A stretch of DNA of 52,684 nucleotides from Tsukamurella sp. M9C (GTDB taxonomy: Bacteria; Actinomycetota; Actinomycetes; Mycobacteriales; Mycobacteriaceae): positions 1 to 52,684 of the forward strand of contig NZ_JAIULG010000033.1 of assembly GCF_020169415.1 (NCBI RefSeq), given 5' to 3'. The notes under the pieces are model-generated. The model was given only the letters and a program-made list of their open reading frames with translations, did no database searches and was not told the DNA's origin. The stretch's first letter is position 1. Every line of letters begins with the position of its first letter. Of the stretch, positions 16,577 to 25,945 are shown in pieces. Both the position numbers and the translations under genes were made by a program.

Positions 16577-17215
16577 CTACCCGGAGGCGAAGCGCGCCAG
16601 CTCGACCCGGGACCGGGCGCCCGTCTTCTGCCGCAGGTTCGCGATGTGCGCCTTCACCGTCGACTCGGCGACGTGCAGCCGACCGGCGATGGCCGCGTTG
16701 CCCAACCCGTCGGCGACCAGCGCGAGCACGTCGCGCTCGCGGTCGGTGAGCGGCACCGCGGGCTCCGCCCCCGACGGTTCCGCGGCGGCGGAGCGGGCGC
16801 GCAGGGCCTCGTCGAGCACCCGGCGCGCGGGGCCGGGCGACATGGGTACCTCGCCGCCGAGCGCCCGCCGCAGGCCGTCGAGCAGCGCTTCCGGGGCGAT
16901 GTCCTTGACCAGGAAGCCCACGGCGCCCGCGGCGAGCGCCGGATACATGTGATCGTCGTCGTCGAAGGTGGTCAGCACGACGATCCGGGCGGACGGGTCC
17001 GCGGCGATGATCCTCTCGATGCCGTGCACCCCGTCGGCGCCGGGCATCCGCAGGTCCATGAGCACGACGTCGGGTGCGAGCTCGCGGTAGGCGCGGGCGG
17101 CCTCGTCGCCGTTGGTCGCCTCGCCCGCGACGGTGAAGTCGGGGGCGGCGGTGAGCAGCATCTTCAGGCCGTCGCGGATCAGCCGCTGGTCGTCGACGAT
17201 CAACACACTGCTCAC
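16577..17215 (-). CDS. NarL/FixJ-family response regulator
   Basis: Product of 212 aa from the GTG at 17215 (SSVLIVDDQ follows), with AGGA about ten bases upstream; an in-frame ATG at 17248 would add eleven unconserved residues. The receiver domain (1-120) has the acidic pair in VDDQ, phospho-acceptor D54 (VVLMDLRMPG), a conserved Thr in LTTFDDD and a Lys in FLVKD. A LuxR-type HTH fills about 148-205 (PLTDRERDVLALVADGLGNAAIAGRLHVAESTVKAHI). It is the probable partner of the HisKA_3 kinase with which it converges. Confidence 0.93.
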   Translation of the reverse strand: MSSVLIVDDQRLIRDGLKMLLTAAPDFTVAGEATNGDEAARAYRELAPDVVLMDLRMPGADGVHGIERIIAADPSARIVVLTTFDDDDHMYPALAAGAVGFLVKDIAPEALLDGLRRALGGEVPMSPGPARRVLDEALRARSAAAEPSGAEPAVPLTDRERDVLALVADGLGNAAIAGRLHVAESTVKAHIANLRQKTGARSRVELARFASG

Positions 17216-17266
17216 GAGAGACGATCCTAGACGCGGACGTGCCCGCACCCGGCCCCGTCGGTGACG

Positions 17267-18721
17267 TCAGCCCTGCGCCTCGCGGACGGCCCGTTCGATC
17301 CGCTCCCCGATCTCCTGGTCGATCCGCCGCCAGTAGTCGAAGGCGCGCTGGAGGACCGGCTCCGTCACCCCGTCGAGCAGGTGGCCCGAGACGTTCGACA
17401 CCAGCCGCTCGCGCTGCGCGTCGTCCATCACGTCGCGGACCAGGGTGCCGGCCTGGCCCCAGTCGTCGTCCTCGCGATGCGCGACGTACGCCGCCCGCAC
17501 CAGCTCGCCGTCGGCCGCCCACTGCGGCTCGGGCTGCCCGGGGTAGTCGGCGGCGGGGCCGCCCTTGGAGTTCGGGGCGTACACCGGATCCCGGACCGGA
17601 TCGATCCGCATCGCGCCGTCCTTGGAGTAGCTCCGCACCTCGGTGCGCGGCCGGTTCACGGGGATCTGCTTGTAGTTCGCGCCGAGCCGCGCGCGGTGCG
17701 CGTCGGCGTACGCGAAGACGCGCCCGAGCAGCATCCGGTCCGGGCTGAATCCGATACCGGGGACGATGTTGCTGGGCTCGAACGCCGCCTGCTCGATCTG
17801 GCTGTGGTTGTCGGTGGGGTTGGTGTGCAGCGTCATCCGACCGACCTCCTGCAGCGGGTAGTCGGCGTGCGGCCACACCTTGGTCAGGTCGAACGGGTTG
17901 AACCGGTAGTCGGCCGCATCGTCGAAGGGCATCAGCTGCACCTTGAGCGTCCAGCTCGGGTGCTCGCCGCGGGCGATGGCGTCGAAGAGGTCCCGCACGT
18001 GGAAGTCGCCGTCGGCCCCCGCAAGCCGATCGGCCTCGTCCTGCGTGAGCGTCTCGACGCCCTGCTCGGACACGAAGTGGTACTTGACCCAGTGCTTGAC
18101 GCCCTCGGCGTTGACCCACAGGTACGTGTGCGAGCTGTAGCCGTTCATGTGCCGCCACGACTTCGGGATCCCGCGGTCGCCCATCAGCCAGGTGACCTGG
18201 TGCGCGGACTCCGGCGACAGGGTCCAGAAGTCCCACTGCATGTCGTGGTCGCGGAGGTTGTTGTCGGCGCGGCGCTTCTGCGAACGGATGAAGTGCTGGA
18301 ACTTCATCGGGTCCTTGATGAAGAACACGGGGGTGTTGTTGCCGACCATGTCGTACACGCCCGCGGGCGTGTAGAACTTGAGCGCGAAGCCCCGCGGATC
18401 GCGCCAGGTGTCGGGGCTTCCGCGCTCCCCCGCCACCGTCGAGAACCGGGCCATCATCTCGGTCTTCGCGCCGGGCGCGAAGACCTCCGCGCACGTGAAG
18501 GCGGTGACGTCGGCGGTCGTCTCGAACGTGCCGAAGGCGCCGCTGCCCTTCGCGTGCGGCTGGCGTTCGGCGATCCGCTCCCGGTTGAACTGCGCCATCT
18601 GCTCGATGAGGTAGTGGTCGTGCAGGGCGATGGGGCCGGCGGCGCCGACGGTCAACGAGAGCTCGTCGCTCCCGGCGGGCGCTCCGGAATCGGAAGTGGT
18701 GAAGTTCGCGTTCTCGGACAT
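17267..18721 (-). CDS. katA: Monofunctional haem catalase
   Basis: Product of 484 aa, the small-subunit catalase size. It converts hydrogen peroxide to water and oxygen in the cytosol. Catalytic H56 lies in [13 protein letters not shown] and N129 in [13 protein letters not shown]; the haem-ligand tyrosine is in [15 protein letters not shown] near 340. NADPH-type features of clade-3 catalases fit. Start [11 protein letters not shown] follows GGAGGAGA. The gene is separated from etfA by a strong terminator and reads toward the response regulator gene. Nothing suggests truncation; no dedicated peroxide regulator is adjacent. Confidence 0.96.
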   Translation of the reverse strand: MSENANFTTSDSGAPAGSDELSLTVGAAGPIALHDHYLIEQMAQFNRERIAERQPHAKGSGAFGTFETTADVTAFTCAEVFAPGAKTEMMARFSTVAGERGSPDTWRDPRGFALKFYTPAGVYDMVGNNTPVFFIKDPMKFQHFIRSQKRRADNNLRDHDMQWDFWTLSPESAHQVTWLMGDRGIPKSWRHMNGYSSHTYLWVNAEGVKHWVKYHFVSEQGVETLTQDEADRLAGADGDFHVRDLFDAIARGEHPSWTLKVQLMPFDDAADYRFNPFDLTKVWPHADYPLQEVGRMTLHTNPTDNHSQIEQAAFEPSNIVPGIGFSPDRMLLGRVFAYADAHRARLGANYKQIPVNRPRTEVRSYSKDGAMRIDPVRDPVYAPNSKGGPAADYPGQPEPQWAADGELVRAAYVAHREDDDWGQAGTLVRDVMDDAQRERLVSNVSGHLLDGVTEPVLQRAFDYWRRIDQEIGERIERAVREAQG

Positions 18722-18827
18722 GGCTGTTCTCCTCCGCGTATGTGGTTGTCGTTCAGGACCGTTCACACCCGTCGGGCTGGTCGACGAGCGGAAGCGGGGT
18801 CCTCTCCCCACGGTAGCGAATGCGAAC

Positions 18828-18859
18828 GAGCCCCGCCCGGACGGATCCGGACGGGGCTC
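18828..18859 (-). terminator. Terminator hairpin of the etfBA operon
   Basis: A hairpin 21 bases after the etfA stop: outer arms GAGCCCCG and CGGGGCTC, one mismatch, then inner arms CCGGA and TCCGG around a four-base loop. No run of T follows, as is usual for GC-rich actinobacterial terminators. Confidence 0.75.
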
Positions 18860-18879
18860 GTACGTACGAGGTACTGCTA

Positions 18880-19836
18880 TCAGCCCTTGTGCGCCTTGAC
18901 GGCCGCGGTGAGCTGCGGGGCGACGTCGAACAGGTCGCCCACGATGCCGTAGTCGGCGATCTCGAAGATCGGGGCCTCTTCGTCCTTGTTGACGGCCACG
19001 ATGGTCTTCGAGGTCTGCATGCCGGCGCGGTGCTGGATGGCGCCCGAGATGCCCAGGGCGATGTACAGCTGCGGCGACACGGTCTTGCCGGTCTGGCCCA
19101 CCTGGAACTGGCCCGGGTAGTAGCCCGAGTCGACGGCGGCACGCGAGGCGCCGACGGCGGCACCCAGCGAGTCGGCGAGCTCCTCGACGACCGAGAACTT
19201 CTCGGCCGAGCCCACACCACGACCACCGGAGACGACGATCGTCGCCTCGGTGAGCTCCGGACGGCTGCCGCCCTGGATCGGGTTCTTCGAGGTGATCTTC
19301 ACCGCGTTCTCGGCCTCGGCCGGGACCGCGACGTCGACGATCTCACCCGCGCCGGCGACACCGTCGGCCTCGATGGCGCCGGGGCGCAGCGAGGCGACGG
19401 GGGTGTCGCCACCCGCGGTCGCGTCGACGGTGAACGAGCCACCGAAGATCGAGTGGACGGCGGCGCCACCCGGGCCGAACGAGATCGCGTCGGCGATCAG
19501 GCCGGAGCCGAGGCGCGCGGCGACGCGGCCGGCCACCTCCTTGCCCTCGAACGTGGCGGCGGTGAGCACGGCGGCGGCGCCGGTGCTCTCGGCGAGCTCG
19601 GCGAGCACGGCGACCTTCGGGGTCACCAGGTAGCCGTCGGCGTCGGCCGACTCCGCGCGGTAGATCTTGGCGGCGCCGGCGGCCTTGAGCTGCTCGGCGA
19701 CGGCGTCGGTGGTGCCGGGGGCGCCCACGACGACGGCGGACGGCTCACCCAGGGCCTTGGCGGCGGTCAGCAGCTCGGCGGTGACCTTCTTCAGATTCCC
19801 GTCGACCTGCTCGACGAGGACGAGTACTTCTGCCAT
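18880..19836 (-). CDS. etfA: Electron transfer flavoprotein subunit alpha
   Basis: Product of 318 aa, full length. EtfA carries the FAD that takes electrons from acyl-CoA dehydrogenases and hands them to the ETF oxidoreductase. The C-terminal FAD domain is classic: [14 protein letters not shown] near 205-220, [36 protein letters not shown] near 250-280, and [23 protein letters not shown]. It lies 36 bases downstream of etfB in the same operon and corresponds to FixB/Rv3028c. Confidence 0.97.
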   Translation of the reverse strand: MAEVLVLVEQVDGNLKKVTAELLTAAKALGEPSAVVVGAPGTTDAVAEQLKAAGAAKIYRAESADADGYLVTPKVAVLAELAESTGAAAVLTAATFEGKEVAGRVAARLGSGLIADAISFGPGGAAVHSIFGGSFTVDATAGGDTPVASLRPGAIEADGVAGAGEIVDVAVPAEAENAVKITSKNPIQGGSRPELTEATIVVSGGRGVGSAEKFSVVEELADSLGAAVGASRAAVDSGYYPGQFQVGQTGKTVSPQLYIALGISGAIQHRAGMQTSKTIVAVNKDEEAPIFEIADYGIVGDLFDVAPQLTAAVKAHKG

Positions 19837-19872
19837 ATCGGCTTCTCTCCTTATGAGTGGATTCGAGGGGTC

Positions 19873-20652
19873 TTAGATGATCTTCTGGCCGATGAGGAAG
19901 GCCGCGACCTTGTCGCCGCCGTCGCCCTCGTCCACGACCTTCTCGCCCGCCTCCTTGGCCGGCTTCGGGGTCACGCCCGTGACGGTGGTGCCGGCGTTCG
20001 CGCCGCCGACCTCGTCGAGCTCCACGCCGATCTCCGCGAGGGAGAGGACGTTGATCTCCTTCTTCTTCGCGGCCATGATGCCCTTGAAGGAGGGGAAGCG
20101 GGGCTCGTTGATCTTCTCGTTCACCGAGACGATCGCGGGGAGCGAGGCCTCGAGCTCGAAGAGACCCTCGTCGGTCTCGCGCTCCGCCTTCAGAGCGTCA
20201 CCCTCGACGGTGAGCTTGCGCAGGTGCGTGAGCTGGGGCAGGCCCAGGTACTCGGCCAGGATGGCCGGGACGGCGCCGACGCGACCGTCGGTGGCCTCGT
20301 TGCCGGCGATGACGAGCTCGACGCCCTCGATGGTGCCGAGCGCGCGGGCGATCACCCAGGAGGTCTGGATGGCGTCCGAGCCGTGCATGGCGTCGTCCTG
20401 CACGTGGACGGCCTTGTCGGCGCCCATGGACAGAGCCTTGCGGATCGCATCGGTGGCGCTGGCGGGACCGACGGTCAGCACGGTGACCTCGCCGCCGTTG
20501 GCCTCCTTGATCTGGAGGGCCTGCTCGACGGCCTTCTCGTTGATCTCGTCCAGGTACGGGTCGATCGACCGGTCGAGGCTGAAGTCATCGGCCAGCTTGC
20601 GCTCGGAACCCGTATCCGGGACCTGCTTGATCAGTACGACTACGTTCGTCAT
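19873..20652 (-). CDS. etfB: Electron transfer flavoprotein subunit beta
   Basis: Product of 259 aa. It begins MTNVVVLIKQVPDTGSERKL, has the ETF-beta signature LVIAGNEATDGRVGAVPAILAEYLGLPQLT near 112-140, and binds AMP in the heterodimer with EtfA. It is the first gene of the etfBA operon and corresponds to FixA/Rv3029c. The 205-base upstream gap, the second largest in the window, separates it from the divergent methyltransferase gene and holds an 18-base inverted repeat nearer the methyltransferase side. Confidence 0.97.
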   Translation of the reverse strand: MTNVVVLIKQVPDTGSERKLADDFSLDRSIDPYLDEINEKAVEQALQIKEANGGEVTVLTVGPASATDAIRKALSMGADKAVHVQDDAMHGSDAIQTSWVIARALGTIEGVELVIAGNEATDGRVGAVPAILAEYLGLPQLTHLRKLTVEGDALKAERETDEGLFELEASLPAIVSVNEKINEPRFPSFKGIMAAKKKEINVLSLAEIGVELDEVGGANAGTTVTGVTPKPAKEAGEKVVDEGDGGDKVAAFLIGQKII

Positions 20653-20793
20653 TGGTCTTCGTCGACCTCCATCGATGATCGGATACTCGTAGGCACATTC
20701 TCACACTGCCGCGAGGGACGGAAATCCTCCCCCGCCTCAGGTTCGGCGAGTAGAACTTAGCACCGCCTCACGACACTGTTTAACGCCAGAGTA

Positions 20794-20811
20794 AGTTACC
20801 GATTGGTAACT
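20794..20811. promoter_or_regulatory. Inverted repeat in the etfB/methyltransferase gap
   Basis: AGTTACC (20794-20800), four bases, GGTAACT (20805-20811). The surrounding 60 bases are unusually A/T-rich for this genome. It lies about 35 bases upstream of the methyltransferase -10 (TAGGCT, 20845-20850) and is a candidate repressor or activator site; the protein is unknown. Confidence 0.5.
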
Positions 20812-20844
20812 GTCCATGTGGGATGGCCCACCCCCGTCGACGAC

Positions 20845-20850
20845 TAGGCT
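20845..20850 (+). promoter_or_regulatory. -10 element of the methyltransferase gene
   Basis: TAGGCT ends seven bases before the ATG at 20858, fitting a leaderless transcript for the methyltransferase/branching enzyme/glycosyltransferase operon. Confidence 0.4.
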
Positions 20851-20857
20851 GAGAAGA

Positions 20858-21598
20858 ATGTGTGACCCGCTGCCCCTGACCGGCGAGCGAACCGTTCCCG
20901 GAATCCCCGAGGAGAACTACTGGTTCCGCCGGCACGAGATCGCCTATCTCGCGATCGTCGACCGCTACGCCGGGAAGTCGGTCTTCGAGGCCGGCAGCGG
21001 CGAGGGCTACGGCGCCGCGATGCTCGCCGACGCCGGCGCGAGCGTGACGGCGCTCGACTACGACGAGTCGGCCGTCGCGCACGTGCGCGCCGCGTACCCG
21101 AAGGTGATCATGCTGCACGGCAACCTCGCGGAGCTGCCGCTGGACGACGCGTCCGTCGACGCCGTCGTGAACTTCCAGGTGATCGAGCACCTGTGGGACC
21201 AGCCGCAGTTCCTCCGCGAGGTGGCGCGCATCCTGCGCCCCGGCGGCGAGCTCGCGATCTCCACCCCCAACCGGGTGACCTTCTCCCCCGGCCGCGACAC
21301 CCCGCTCAATCCGTTCCACACCCGCGAGCTCAACTCGGCTGAGCTGGTCGAGCTGCTCGAGGACGCGGGTTTCGAGGTGACGGAGAAGCTCGGCGTCTAC
21401 CACGGCGCGCGGCTGGCCGAGCTGGACCGCACGCACGGCGGCAGCTTCATCGACGCGCAGATCGAGCGGTCGCTGGCCGGCGAGCCCTGGCCGGAGGAGC
21501 TGTCGAACGACGTCGCCGCCGTCGCGGCGCAGGACTTCGACCTGCGCGCCGACGCTCCGGACAGCCTCGACCTGTTCTTCTACGCGAGGAAGCCGTGA
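20858..21598 (+). CDS. SAM-dependent methyltransferase of the MGLP-type cluster (Rv3030-like)
   Basis: Product of 246 aa, class I Rossmann methyltransferase. Motif I is VFEAGSGEGYGAAMLADAGA near residues 41-60, the acidic end of strand 2 is ALDYDE, and the post-I region is VVNFQVIEHLWDQPQFLREVARILRPGGELAISTPN. In M. tuberculosis the homologous gene, beside a branching enzyme and a glycosyltransferase, has been tied to methylglucose lipopolysaccharides; O-methylation of a glucan or its precursor is the likely role here. The stop overlaps the next start by four bases (GTGA). MCDPLPLTGERT is chosen over an upstream in-frame ATG because of the -10 position. Confidence 0.9.
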   Translation: MCDPLPLTGERTVPGIPEENYWFRRHEIAYLAIVDRYAGKSVFEAGSGEGYGAAMLADAGASVTALDYDESAVAHVRAAYPKVIMLHGNLAELPLDDASVDAVVNFQVIEHLWDQPQFLREVARILRPGGELAISTPNRVTFSPGRDTPLNPFHTRELNSAELVELLEDAGFEVTEKLGVYHGARLAELDRTHGGSFIDAQIERSLAGEPWPEELSNDVAAVAAQDFDLRADAPDSLDLFFYARKP

Positions 21599-23121
21599 CC
21601 GCCGGGCGCGAGCCCGGGATGATCGCCTTCGTCCTGCACTCCCACCTGCCGTGGCTCGCCCACCACGGCGCGTGGCCCGTCGGCGAGGAGTGGCTGTACC
21701 AGTCGTGGGCGGCCTGCTACCTGCCGATGGCGGAGATGCTCGACCGGCTCGCGGCCGAGGGCCGCACCGACCAGCTCACGCTCGGCGTGACCCCCGTGCT
21801 CGCCGCGCAGCTCGACGATCCGTACTGCCTCGAGGCCATGCACCACTACCTCGGCAACTGGCAGCTCCGCGCCCACGAGGCCGCGCTCTCCGGGCGCCCC
21901 GCCGCGGCAGAACTCGGCGCGCGCGAGCACCGCAACGCCGCGCACGCCCTCGAGCTGTTCGAGACCCGCTGGCGCCACGGCGGCAGCCCCGTGCTGCGCC
22001 GGCTGGCCGACGCGGGCACCGTCGAACTGCTCGGCGGGCCGCTCGCGCACCCCTTCCAGCCCCTGCTCCACCCCCGCCTGCGCGAGCTGTCGCTGCGCGA
22101 GGGCCTCGCCTACGGCACGTCCCGGCTCGGCTCCCCCGCCCGGACCGGGATCTGGGCGCCCGAGTGCGCCTACAAGCCCGGCATGGAGACCGGCTACGAG
22201 GCCGCCGGCGTCACGCACTTCATGGTCGACGGGCCCACCCTCGGGGGCGACACCGCCCTCGCGCGCCCGGTCGGCGACTCCTCCGTCCTCGCCTTCGGCC
22301 GGGACCTGCCCGTGAGCTACCGGGTGTGGTCGCCCAAGTCCGGCTACCCCGGCCACGCCGCCTACCGCGACTTCTACGCCCACGACCACGCCACCGGCCT
22401 CAAGCCCAGCCGAGTGACCGGTAAGAACGTCGCCGAGGCCGACAAGGCGCCGTACGACCCCGCGCGCGCCGACGCGGCGATCGACAAGCACGTCGCCGAC
22501 TTCGTGGACACCGTCGTGGCGCGCGTCCGCTCCGAGAGCGCGCGCATCGGCCGCGACGCCCTCGTGGTCGCCGCCTTCGACACCGAGCTCTTCGGCCACT
22601 GGTGGTACGAGGGCCCGATCTGGCTCGAGCGCGTCCTGCGCGCCCTGCCGGAGGCAGGGGTCCGCGTCGGCACGCTGCGCTCCGCCGCCGAGGCCGGGTA
22701 CGTGGGCGCGGCCCGCGAGATCCCCGCGAGCTCGTGGGGCTCGGGCAAGGACTGGCACGTCTGGGACGGCCCGCTCGTGCGCGAGTTCGTCGAGCTTAAC
22801 GAGGAGATCACCACGACGGTGCTGCGGGTCCTGGACAAGCGGGCCGGACGCACGCGCGACGTGGTGAGCGACCAGGTGCTGCAGGAGGCGCTGATGTGCC
22901 TGCAGTCCGACTGGCCGTTCATGGTCTCCAAGGACACCGCCGCGGCGTACGCCCGCGACCGCGCCTACAAGCACGCCCACGCCCTGCGGGAGATCGCCGA
23001 GGCCGCCGAGCGCGGCGACGAGGCCCGCGCCGTCGCGCTGGCCCGCACCTGGCGGCTGGCCGACGATCCGTTCCCCGGCCTCGACGCCCGGCGCCTCCCC
23101 GCGCCGCTGGGAGGGTTCTGA
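21595..23121 (+). CDS. GH57 1,4-alpha-glucan branching enzyme
   Basis: Product of 508 aa, GTG start. GH57 hallmarks are visible: FVLHSHLPW near 12-20, WLYQSWAACYLPM, catalytic nucleophile E190 in GIWAPECAY, acid/base D329 in AAFDTELFGHWWYEG, and the C-terminal helical region SDQVLQEALMCLQSDWPFM near 425-445. The enzyme would introduce alpha-1,6 branches into a cytosolic alpha-1,4-glucan. It lies between a methyltransferase and a glycosyltransferase, the order of Rv3030-Rv3032, pointing to a methylated glucan lipopolysaccharide rather than bulk glycogen. Confidence 0.94.
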   Translation: MTAGREPGMIAFVLHSHLPWLAHHGAWPVGEEWLYQSWAACYLPMAEMLDRLAAEGRTDQLTLGVTPVLAAQLDDPYCLEAMHHYLGNWQLRAHEAALSGRPAAAELGAREHRNAAHALELFETRWRHGGSPVLRRLADAGTVELLGGPLAHPFQPLLHPRLRELSLREGLAYGTSRLGSPARTGIWAPECAYKPGMETGYEAAGVTHFMVDGPTLGGDTALARPVGDSSVLAFGRDLPVSYRVWSPKSGYPGHAAYRDFYAHDHATGLKPSRVTGKNVAEADKAPYDPARADAAIDKHVADFVDTVVARVRSESARIGRDALVVAAFDTELFGHWWYEGPIWLERVLRALPEAGVRVGTLRSAAEAGYVGAAREIPASSWGSGKDWHVWDGPLVREFVELNEEITTTVLRVLDKRAGRTRDVVSDQVLQEALMCLQSDWPFMVSKDTAAAYARDRAYKHAHALREIAEAAERGDEARAVALARTWRLADDPFPGLDARRLPAPLGGF

Positions 23122-23122
23122 C

Positions 23123-24430
23123 ATGCGCGTCCTGCTCGTCTCCTGGGAGTACCCGCCCGTCGTGGTCGGCGGCCTCGGCCGGCACGTCCACCACCTCGCG
23201 CTGCAGCTGCGCGACCAGGGCCACGAGGTGGTCGTCGTCTCGCGCCAGCCGACGGGTACCGACCCCCGCAGCCACCCGACGTCCGACGCCGTCGTCGACG
23301 GGATCCGCGTCATCATGGCCGCCGAGGATCCGCTGGCCCTCGACTTCGGCACCGACATGATGCCGTGGGTGCTGTCGATGGGGCACTCCATGCTCCGGGC
23401 GGGCCTGCGGCTGGCCGGGTACAACCCGACCGCCGGCGAGGACGCCCTGCACGGCGCCGGCACCGTCGGCCGGCCCTGGGTGCCCGACGTGGTGCACGCC
23501 CACGACTGGCTCGCCGCGCACGCGGCCGTCGGCCTCGCCGAGGCCTTCGACGCGCCCCTCGTCGCGACGATCCACGCCACCGAGGCGGGCCGGCACAGCG
23601 GCTGGGTCTCCGGGCCCGTCAACCGGCAGGTGCACTCCACCGAGTGGTGGCTCGCCAACGAGGCCGACGCGGTGATCACCTGCTCGCGCTCGATGTCCGA
23701 CGAGGTGAACCGCCTCTTCGGGCCCGGACTCGCGCAGCTGCACACCATCGCGAACGGCATCGACGCCACGGCCTGGCCCTACCGGGACCGGTCCCGCACC
23801 GCCGCCCGACGGGGCGCGCCCCGCCTGCTGTACGTCGGCCGGCTTGAGTACGAGAAGGGCGTCCAGGACCTCATCGCCGCGCTGGCCCGGGTCCGCCGCA
23901 CGCACCCCGGGACCACGCTGACGGTGGCCGGCGACGGGACGCAGGCCACGTGGCTGCGCGAGGTCGCGCGGGAGCAGCGGGTACTGCGGGCCGTCGAGTT
24001 CACGGGCGCCCTGGACCACGAGGAGCTGGTCGCGCAGCTGCATTCCGCCGACGCCCTGGTGATCCCGTCCCGCTACGAACCCTTCGGCATCGTCGCGCTC
24101 GAGGGCGCCGCCACGGGCATCCCCGTCATCGCGACCACCGCCGGCGGCCTCGCGGACTTCATCCGCACGGACGAGACGGGCCTGTCCGTCGAGCCCGCCG
24201 ACGTGCCCGGCCTCACCGCCGCAATCCGCGCCGTGCTCGACGATCCGGCGTCCTCGCACCGCTGGGCCGCCGCGGCGCGCGCCGAGGTGGAGGAGCTCAC
24301 GTGGGAGGCCGTCGCCCGGGAGACGACGCAGGTCTACCTCGCCGCGAAGCGGCGTCCGCGCACCCCGCTCGGGCGGCGCGTGATCGACGAGCGGCCCCTC
24401 CCCGAGCGCGATCCGACGAATCCGCTCTAG
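23123..24430 (+). CDS. GT4-family alpha-glucosyltransferase (Rv3032-like)
   Basis: Product of 435 aa with a GT-B fold. N-terminal MRVLLVSWEYPPVVVGGLGRHV is the glycine loop of glycogen-synthase-like GT4 enzymes; VPDVVHAHDWLAAHAAVGLA near 115-135 and the C-terminal donor site SRYEPFGIVALEGAATGIPVIATTAGGLADFI near 312-343 contain the E-x7-E motif. It probably elongates alpha-1,4-glucan from a nucleotide sugar. It starts one base after the branching enzyme stop, so the three genes form one operon. Confidence 0.93.
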   Translation: MRVLLVSWEYPPVVVGGLGRHVHHLALQLRDQGHEVVVVSRQPTGTDPRSHPTSDAVVDGIRVIMAAEDPLALDFGTDMMPWVLSMGHSMLRAGLRLAGYNPTAGEDALHGAGTVGRPWVPDVVHAHDWLAAHAAVGLAEAFDAPLVATIHATEAGRHSGWVSGPVNRQVHSTEWWLANEADAVITCSRSMSDEVNRLFGPGLAQLHTIANGIDATAWPYRDRSRTAARRGAPRLLYVGRLEYEKGVQDLIAALARVRRTHPGTTLTVAGDGTQATWLREVAREQRVLRAVEFTGALDHEELVAQLHSADALVIPSRYEPFGIVALEGAATGIPVIATTAGGLADFIRTDETGLSVEPADVPGLTAAIRAVLDDPASSHRWAAAARAEVEELTWEAVARETTQVYLAAKRRPRTPLGRRVIDERPLPERDPTNPL

Positions 24431-24452
24431 GTCCGCCCGGGCCCCCGACCTG

Positions 24453-24471
24453 CACGATGTGCATCATCGTG
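24453..24471. promoter_or_regulatory. 19-bp inverted repeat before the GNAT gene
   Basis: CACGATG (24453-24459), five bases, CATCGTG (24465-24471), perfect arms. It lies 22 bases after the glycosyltransferase stop and 75 bases before the GNAT start; it may be an operator or a short terminator stem. Confidence 0.4.
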
Positions 24472-24546
24472 AATCCTGTGGCACGGTCGATTCATGACAG
24501 CGCGTTTGTTAGACCTCCTTCCCATGGACCACGGGAAGCAGCACGC

Positions 24547-25074
24547 GTGCTGATCCGCAACGAGACGCCGGAGGATCACGCCGCGGTCGCGGACGTCCAC
24601 CGGAGCGCGTTCGCCCCCATGACGCCGCCCGGGCGCACGGAGCCGCTGGAGGTCGTCCTCGTCGAGGCGCTGCGGCTCAGCGGCGCCTGGATCGACGAGC
24701 TCTCCTTCGTCGCCGAGGACGACGAGGGCGCCGTGATCGGCCACGTCTGCCTCACCCGCGCCGCCGTCGGCGAGACGCCCGTGCTCGCCGCGGGGCCGCT
24801 CGGCGTGCGCTCCGAGGCGCAGGCCCAGGGCATCGGCTCGGCGTTGATCCTCGCCGCGCTCGGCGCCGCCGACGCCCTCAGCGAGCGGCTCGTCGCGCTG
24901 CTCGGCCACAAGGACTACTACCCGCGCTTCGGTTTCGTCCCCGGCACCGAGGTCGGCATCGAGCCCGACGTCGCGGAGTGGTCCGGAGACTCGTTCATGG
25001 TGCGCACGCTCGGCGCGTACACCCCGGACGTGCGGGGCCAGTTCCGCTACGCCCGCCCGTTCTACGTGCTGTAA
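24547..25074 (+). CDS. GNAT-family N-acetyltransferase (YhbS-like)
   Basis: Product of 175 aa from a GTG start (VLIRNETPEDHAAVADVHRSAF), with GGGAAG about nine bases upstream. The acetyl-CoA loop is visible (LGVRSEAQAQGIGSALI near 98-114), followed by VALLGHKDYYPRFGFVPG, the typical motif of the YhbS subgroup. The substrate is unknown. It occupies the place of Rv3033 in the mycobacterial order and looks like an insertion between the glucan genes and the MerR/NmrA pair. Confidence 0.85.
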   Translation: MLIRNETPEDHAAVADVHRSAFAPMTPPGRTEPLEVVLVEALRLSGAWIDELSFVAEDDEGAVIGHVCLTRAAVGETPVLAAGPLGVRSEAQAQGIGSALILAALGAADALSERLVALLGHKDYYPRFGFVPGTEVGIEPDVAEWSGDSFMVRTLGAYTPDVRGQFRYARPFYVL

Positions 25075-25077
25075 CTC

Positions 25078-25938
25078 CTAGCCTGCGTCGAACTCCGCAC
25101 GACGGTCGCGCGCCCACTGCGCGAACGGCCGGGCCACCCGCCCGGTGAGCGCTGCCAGGTCATCCGTCACGAGTCGGGACGCCGGACGCGACCGCGCCGC
25201 CTCGACCACCGCTTCTGCCAACGCGCGGGGACGGCCGTCGGCGAGGAGCTGCGCCAGGGCGGCGCCGTACGGCACCGCCTCGAACCGCAACGCCCGGCCG
25301 AGGACCGCGCCGAGCGCGTCGACCTGCTCGGCCCGGTCGATCGGTCGCGGGCCGGTGATCCTGTGCAACTCCCCCGCCCGCGGGTCGAGGAGCACCGCGG
25401 CCGAGGCGGCGGCCACGTCCCGCTCGTCGACGACCGCCGTCGGCGCCGTGGCGGGTCCACGCACGACGTCGCCGGCCGCGAGTTGAGCCCGCCACCCGCG
25501 GGCGTTCGACGCCAGGGTGTCCGAGCGCAGCACGGTCACGGGGACGCCCGTCGCGCTGAGGAGCGCCTCCATATCCGCGTGCGTCCGGGCGATCGGATCG
25601 GGCTCCGCACCGACGTCCGCCGCCGCATCGATCGCGGTCGACGAGAGGTACACGACCCGCGTCCCGGACTCCGTGAGGGCGTCGACGACCGGCCCGGACT
25701 GGGCGGTGCCGAGGAAGGGCCACATCAGCAGGACGGCGTCCACGTCGCGCAATGCCGCGCGCACCTCGGCACCGTCGGTGAGGTCCCCCATGACCAGGTC
25801 GTGCACCGCATTGGCGGGCGGCGTCCGGACCATCCCGCGCACGGCGGCACCGTCGGCGCGCAGGCGCGCCACGATCTCCCGTCCCAGGTTCCCTGCAGCA
25901 CCGGTCACCAGGACCAGTCCATTCGAAGTGCGACTCAT
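25078..25938 (-). CDS. NmrA-like NAD(P)-binding oxidoreductase
   Basis: Product of 286 aa. The Rossmann motif TGAAGNLGREIVARL is at 12-26. The fold resembles the NmrA/atypical SDR group (VMGDLTDGAEVRAALRDVDAVLLMWP near 48-73; RVVYLSSTAID), and the usual catalytic YxxxK is not obvious. Such proteins are quinone or NADP(H)-dependent reductases or redox sensors. It is divergent from a merR gene, and its promoter has the 19-base spacer characteristic of MerR-activated genes, so it should be induced by the MerR ligand. Stop codons of this gene and the GNAT gene converge with three bases between them. Confidence 0.88.
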   Translation of the reverse strand: MSRTSNGLVLVTGAAGNLGREIVARLRADGAAVRGMVRTPPANAVHDLVMGDLTDGAEVRAALRDVDAVLLMWPFLGTAQSGPVVDALTESGTRVVYLSSTAIDAAADVGAEPDPIARTHADMEALLSATGVPVTVLRSDTLASNARGWRAQLAAGDVVRGPATAPTAVVDERDVAAASAAVLLDPRAGELHRITGPRPIDRAEQVDALGAVLGRALRFEAVPYGAALAQLLADGRPRALAEAVVEAARSRPASRLVTDDLAALTGRVARPFAQWARDRRAEFDAG

Positions 25939-25945
25939 GGGCGAG

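Noticed and set aside
15354-18494. A 1046-codon minus-strand open frame
   Set aside because: Shadow of the kinase, response regulator and catalase genes; the absence of stops reflects GC-rich codon use.
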